DNA from: Haloimpatiens massiliensis
GTDB taxonomy: Bacteria; Bacillota; Clostridia; Clostridiales; Clostridiaceae
DNA: 64,000 nt
Assembly (NCBI RefSeq): GCF_900184255.1
Contig: NZ_LT854636.1
Coordinates: forward strand, 192,952-256,951
Direction of reading: 5' to 3'
Shown: positions 60,878-64,000 of the stretch, one piece after another
Layout: the number at the start of each line of letters is the position of its first letter
Position numbering within the stretch: position 1 is the first letter of the stretch
Notes under the pieces: generated by a model
What the model saw: the letters and a program-made list of their open reading frames with translations, nothing else
Databases searched by the model: none
Told to the model about the DNA's origin: nothing
Position numbers and translations under genes: made by a program

Positions 60878-62445
60878 TTTACACCTCTTGCTAATAATCC
60901 TCGGTCTATTTTACCTGATGTTGTTCTTGGCATATTATTAATCCAGATAAAATCATTTGGAATCATATATGACGGCAAGTTACTTTTTAAATAATCACGA
61001 ATCCATTTTATTTCAAGCTTCTTCCTTCCAACTAAAAAAGCTTTCATCCTTACCATATTTTCGTTACTCTTATCTACTATAACAGTACATTCATCTATAG
61101 AATCTATGCCCATAATAGCTGCTTCAATTTCTCCAAGCTCAATTCTTAAGCCTCTTATCTTTACTTGATGATCCATTCTCCCTAGGAATTTAATATTACC
61201 ATCCTCAAGAACCTTTGCTATATCACCTGTTTTGTATATTCTTATAGCTTTTTCGCCTATTAGCTTGGGAAATTTCTCAGCAGTCAATGCTTCATTATTC
61301 AAATAGCCTCTAGCTAAGCAATCACCTGCAATTATTAACTCACCTTCAACCCCTAAGGGCTGAATTTTACCGTCCTTCATAATAAATAGAGCTGTATTCT
61401 GAATTGCTTTACCTATTGGTATCTCAGCATCTTCTAAGCTAGAAGGACAATCAAAATATGAAACATCTACTGTGGCTTCTGTAGGACCATAAAGATTTGT
61501 TAAAGCTGTATTATTTGCTTTATACAGTAATTTATTGAATTTATTTACATGTATAGGCAGCAGTTCTTCACCACTTGAAAAAACTCTTCTTAAGGTTTTT
61601 AAATCATCTAATTCCTTCATCGTCGAAACATAATTTAAAAACCCTGATAAGGCTGAAGGTACAAAATGCATAATTGTTACTTGATTTTTATAAATTGCTT
61701 TTATTATAGCCTGAGGAAACACCTCATTTCCAGGTTCTAAAAGATAAACAGAAGCTCCTGCAAATGACCACCAAAAAAGCTCCCAAACAGATACATCAAA
61801 TACATAAGGAGTTTTATGCAAAATAACATCCTTGGGGCATAAATTGTATTTCCTTTGCATCCAATCAATTCGATTGATTACAGCTTTATGTTCAATCATA
61901 ACTCCTTTAGGTTTGCCAGTAGACCCTGATGTATAAATTACATAAGCCAAGTCATTTACTTTATTAATACAAGGAATGGATTTAATTTCATTACTAACCC
62001 CCTCACCTTTATCTAAAAAGAAGCGCTCTACACTGGTTTCAACTAAAGTCTCATATTTTGATAACATTAATACTAGCTTGGCTTTACTATCTTTAATAAT
62101 ATAATCTATCCTTTGCGGCGGATTGCTCGGCGATATTGGTAAATATGCTCCTCCAGCTTTCAATATACCTAATATGCTAATCATCATTTCAAAGGAACGC
62201 TCAAATATCATTGGAATTACATCATCTGGTCTTACCCCTTTGCCCCTTAAAAACCATGCCACCTGATTAGACTTTTCATCTAATTCCTTATAGGTTAGTT
62301 TTTCATCCTTGAATATGACTGCAACATTATCAGGATTAAGTTTTGCTTGTCTCTCAAAAACAGTATGCAGCAAGCATTCAGTGTCGTAATTAACTCTATT
62401 TTCTTCTAATTCCTTTATAATATCTTCTAAATTTAATTTATTCAT
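60874..62445 (-). CDS. Stand-alone NRPS adenylation enzyme, predicted serine-specific
   Basis: 523 aa. Core motifs are complete: YVIYTSGSTGKPKGVMIEHK (A3), NLYGPTEATVDVSYF (A5), YKTGDIAKVLEDGNIKFLGR (A7), QVKIRGLRIELGEIE (A8) and TTSGKIDRGLL (A10, Lys). The pocket residues by alignment to GrsA read D-V-W (FDVSVWELF), H (MHFVPS), F-S (RVFSSGEE), L (NLYG), V-D (ATVDVS), K, that is DVWHFSLVDK, the classic L-serine code as in EntF. It makes seryl-AMP and loads a carrier protein in trans. It overlaps the acyltransferase gene by 4 bases and follows the dehydrogenase gene by 6. Confidence 0.9.
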   Translation of the reverse strand: MNKLNLEDIIKELEENRVNYDTECLLHTVFERQAKLNPDNVAVIFKDEKLTYKELDEKSNQVAWFLRGKGVRPDDVIPMIFERSFEMMISILGILKAGGAYLPISPSNPPQRIDYIIKDSKAKLVLMLSKYETLVETSVERFFLDKGEGVSNEIKSIPCINKVNDLAYVIYTSGSTGKPKGVMIEHKAVINRIDWMQRKYNLCPKDVILHKTPYVFDVSVWELFWWSFAGASVYLLEPGNEVFPQAIIKAIYKNQVTIMHFVPSALSGFLNYVSTMKELDDLKTLRRVFSSGEELLPIHVNKFNKLLYKANNTALTNLYGPTEATVDVSYFDCPSSLEDAEIPIGKAIQNTALFIMKDGKIQPLGVEGELIIAGDCLARGYLNNEALTAEKFPKLIGEKAIRIYKTGDIAKVLEDGNIKFLGRMDHQVKIRGLRIELGEIEAAIMGIDSIDECTVIVDKSNENMVRMKAFLVGRKKLEIKWIRDYLKSNLPSYMIPNDFIWINNMPRTTSGKIDRGLLARGVK

Positions 62446-62451
62446 AATCTA

Positions 62452-63612
62452 TTATTTATAATTTCTCCTTAATTCTCTACCGTATTTGTTTGCAAACTTC
62501 CACCCAAGCACCATTTGATGTATTTGTGAACTACCCTCAACAACCTCAAGAATTTTAGTATCTCTATAATACCTGGCAACTTCGCTTGAGTCACAACAGC
62601 CATTTGCTCCTAAAATCTGAACAGCATTTGATGCATGCTTTGCAGCTGCTTTAGAAACAAAATACTTAGCTGACATTACCTTTTCTGCTGAATCAGTACT
62701 ACCATCATCTAATGCTTCAGCCGCTTGAAGACAAAGCGCAGCAGAAGCTTGGAAGTCTACTCCCATATCTGCAATAATGGTTTTTATCATATCATGATTA
62801 ATTAACGGCTGCGAAAAAGTTTTACGGCTAAGTGCATAGGCTGAAGAATTCTCTATACACCCCCTTAATATTCCCAATGCTGTAAAGGCAACACTAAGCC
62901 TTCCAAATTGTAATCCATAATTTGCGACATAGGAAAATCCAATACCTTCCTTACCAACAATATTCTCTAAAGGTATCTCACAATTGGTGAATTTAAGCTC
63001 AGCCAAATGTGCGCCTCTAAAACCTAACATGCCTTCAATCTTGATTACATTTAAACCTTCTGTTTCTTTTTCAACAATACAAGCAGTTGCTTTTCCATCT
63101 AGCTTACCAAAAACAATAAAGACATCTGCTCTGTTTCCATAGGTAATCCATCTTTTGATACCATTTATTCTTAATTTATCTCCAAAAACCTCAAAGGTTG
63201 TCTCAATACCCTTCATATCGCTGCCAGCACCTGGCTCAGTAAGAGCAAATGCTGCTATTTTTTCACCCTTTGCCATTTTAGGAAGCCAGTAATTCTTTTG
63301 AGCATCATTTCCAAACTTTAATAGCGCCTGTGATGCCATTGTATGAACATTAAATAATTCTGCTAATGATACGCTAGATGTACTTATTGCTTCATTTAAT
63401 AATCCAAAAGCTTTATGATTCCACCCAACTCCACCATATTCTTTAGGTATAAGAGCACCTAAATAACCAGTGCCAGCACAATTATCAATCATATCCTCAA
63501 GTACTCCCATTTCCTTTTCCCACTTATTAGCATAAGGTTTCACATCTTTTTCAACCCATTGCTTTATTTCATTGTATAATTGTTCTAAATTCTCCTCTAC
63601 CTTATAATACAT
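62452..63612 (-). CDS. Acyl-CoA dehydrogenase-like flavoenzyme
   Basis: About 386 aa from the ATG at 63612 (site GGGAGGAAG); the longer frame would run through the carrier-protein gene end. FAD-binding strands 'IAAFALTEPGAGSDMKGIET' and 'RWITYGNRADVFIVF', and the C-terminal signature QILGANGCCDSSEVARYYRD with 'LEVVEGSSQIHQMVLG' containing the catalytic Glu. In a cluster with a serine-loading enzyme and a carrier protein it probably oxidises a carrier-bound aminoacyl group, as in aminomalonyl- or methoxymalonyl-ACP routes, rather than a fatty acyl-CoA. Confidence 0.9.
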   Translation of the reverse strand: MYYKVEENLEQLYNEIKQWVEKDVKPYANKWEKEMGVLEDMIDNCAGTGYLGALIPKEYGGVGWNHKAFGLLNEAISTSSVSLAELFNVHTMASQALLKFGNDAQKNYWLPKMAKGEKIAAFALTEPGAGSDMKGIETTFEVFGDKLRINGIKRWITYGNRADVFIVFGKLDGKATACIVEKETEGLNVIKIEGMLGFRGAHLAELKFTNCEIPLENIVGKEGIGFSYVANYGLQFGRLSVAFTALGILRGCIENSSAYALSRKTFSQPLINHDMIKTIIADMGVDFQASAALCLQAAEALDDGSTDSAEKVMSAKYFVSKAAAKHASNAVQILGANGCCDSSEVARYYRDTKILEVVEGSSQIHQMVLGWKFANKYGRELRRNYK

Positions 63613-63628
63613 ATCTTCCTCCCCCAGC

Positions 63629-63856
63629 TTAGAAATTTTTCTTTGCTTCAATAAATTCACTAATACTATTAATAGATTTAAAATGATCAAGATCTAAATC
63701 CTCAACATTAACTTTAATATTAAATTCTTTTTCAATAAAAATCATTAATTCTATAGCAAATAAAGAATTTACAATACCTTCATTAAAAATTTCAACTTCA
63801 TTGCTAATATCCTTTACCCCCTGACTTACAGACAGTAATATGATAAATTCATGATT
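63629..63856 (-). CDS. Acyl/peptidyl carrier protein (start unclear)
   Basis: The minus frame open from 63856 to the stop at 63629 reads GVKDISNEVEIFNEGIVNSL, then 'FAIELMIFIEKEFNIKV' and 'DLDLDHFKSINSISEFIE'. The phosphopantetheine Ser is in VNSLFAIEL (in place of DSL), followed by the usual helix II. About 75 codons are open but no ATG, GTG or TTG start lies in frame upstream of the core; the in-frame stop is at 63857. An AUU/AUA/CUG start, a frameshift or a sequence error is needed. It ends 16 bases before the dehydrogenase and is the natural carrier for the cluster. Confidence 0.7.
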   Translation of the reverse strand, partial: NHEFIILLSVSQGVKDISNEVEIFNEGIVNSLFAIELMIFIEKEFNIKVNVEDLDLDHFKSINSISEFIEAKKNF

Positions 63857-64000
63857 TTATTCATAAATTAACTTGAACTTCATTATATTTGAAATGGAAT
63901 AATATAAAAAAATATACTCAAAGTCTTCAAATTTGTTGAATATAAAAATATTGGAAATTAATAAATGTATAAATATCCTATAATAACTCAATATTTTTTT
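63857..64000. other. Probable operon leader at the window edge
   Basis: AT-rich sequence with no open frame on the minus strand except the short one that overlaps the carrier gene start. Possible promoter pieces are TTGAGT and TATATT (near 63915-63890, minus strand), but AT-richness makes them weak evidence. The cluster may continue to the right. Confidence 0.3.

Noticed and set aside
1..64000. CRISPR arrays, tRNA and rRNA genes
   Set aside because: I looked for regularly spaced identical repeats, tRNA cloverleaf-like GC-rich blocks with TTCRANYC motifs and rRNA segments, and found none. The repeats present are dispersed, in-gene or degenerate.

Overview
The DNA is strongly AT-rich, with Shine-Dalgarno-driven genes, many T-tailed hairpin terminators and Clostridia-type families (pcp with DUF969/DUF979, YhgE/Pip, a GlpA-like triad with DUF1667, LTA synthase, chemoreceptor). 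This fits a Clostridium of the sensu stricto type, perhaps near C. botulinum/sporogenes. That placement is an inference; no rRNA, tRNA or CRISPR array was seen.

Left part (1-18.4 kb): core-like metabolism, almost all on the minus strand. It holds the start of a YhgE/Pip membrane protein, a Crp/Fnr regulator, an operon for pyroglutamyl peptidase with a gamma-glutamylcyclotransferase-like protein and two membrane proteins, a flavodoxin, a MerR regulator and a chemoreceptor. Next is a five-gene operon (GlpA-like dehydrogenase, FAD/NAD oxidoreductase, DUF1667, FGGY kinase, AGPS-like flavoenzyme) facing a divergent TetR gene. A 32-bp perfect palindrome lies between them.

Middle part (18.4-44.8 kb): a patchwork of working genes and wreckage. 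Working modules include a UvrA paralogue with a nucleotidyltransferase-like protein, an AbrB plus ABC exporter operon, an RNA uracil methyltransferase, an LTA synthase and a metallo-beta-lactamase-fold hydrolase. Between them lie relics of IS3, IS200/IS605, IS4-like and serine-recombinase elements and of acetyltransferase, Nudix, phosphopantetheinyl transferase and GHKL genes. A palindromic MITE-like family (three copies, each with a perfect 7-bp target duplication) is scattered through 5.9-32.4 kb.

Right part (44.8-64 kb): a mobile island. Its left edge carries a large serine recombinase, a 46-aa companion, a probable long structured RNA, a sigma-like regulator, an ArpU-like regulator, and a divergent repressor/ImmA pair with GAAC-N4-GTTC operators. 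The edge coincides with a copy of the 3' end of a TrmA/RlmD methyltransferase gene. Such 3' ends occur four times in the window in one orientation and look like attachment sites.

Beyond this, and running off the window, is a minus-strand biosynthetic operon of about 13.7 kb. In transcription order it has a carrier protein, acyl-CoA dehydrogenase, serine-type adenylation enzyme, malonyl-type acyltransferase, DAHP synthase, DUF3795 protein, BtrH-like protein, stand-alone PPDK ATP-grasp domain, second BtrH-like protein, [IS21 insertion], beta-sandwich protein, class II aaRS-like amino acid:carrier-protein ligase and ABM-fold protein. The likely logic is that amino acids are activated, loaded on a carrier, oxidised there, and passed to an amine by BtrH-type transferases. 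I do not recognise the product. This operon is the best candidate for an undescribed system in the window.
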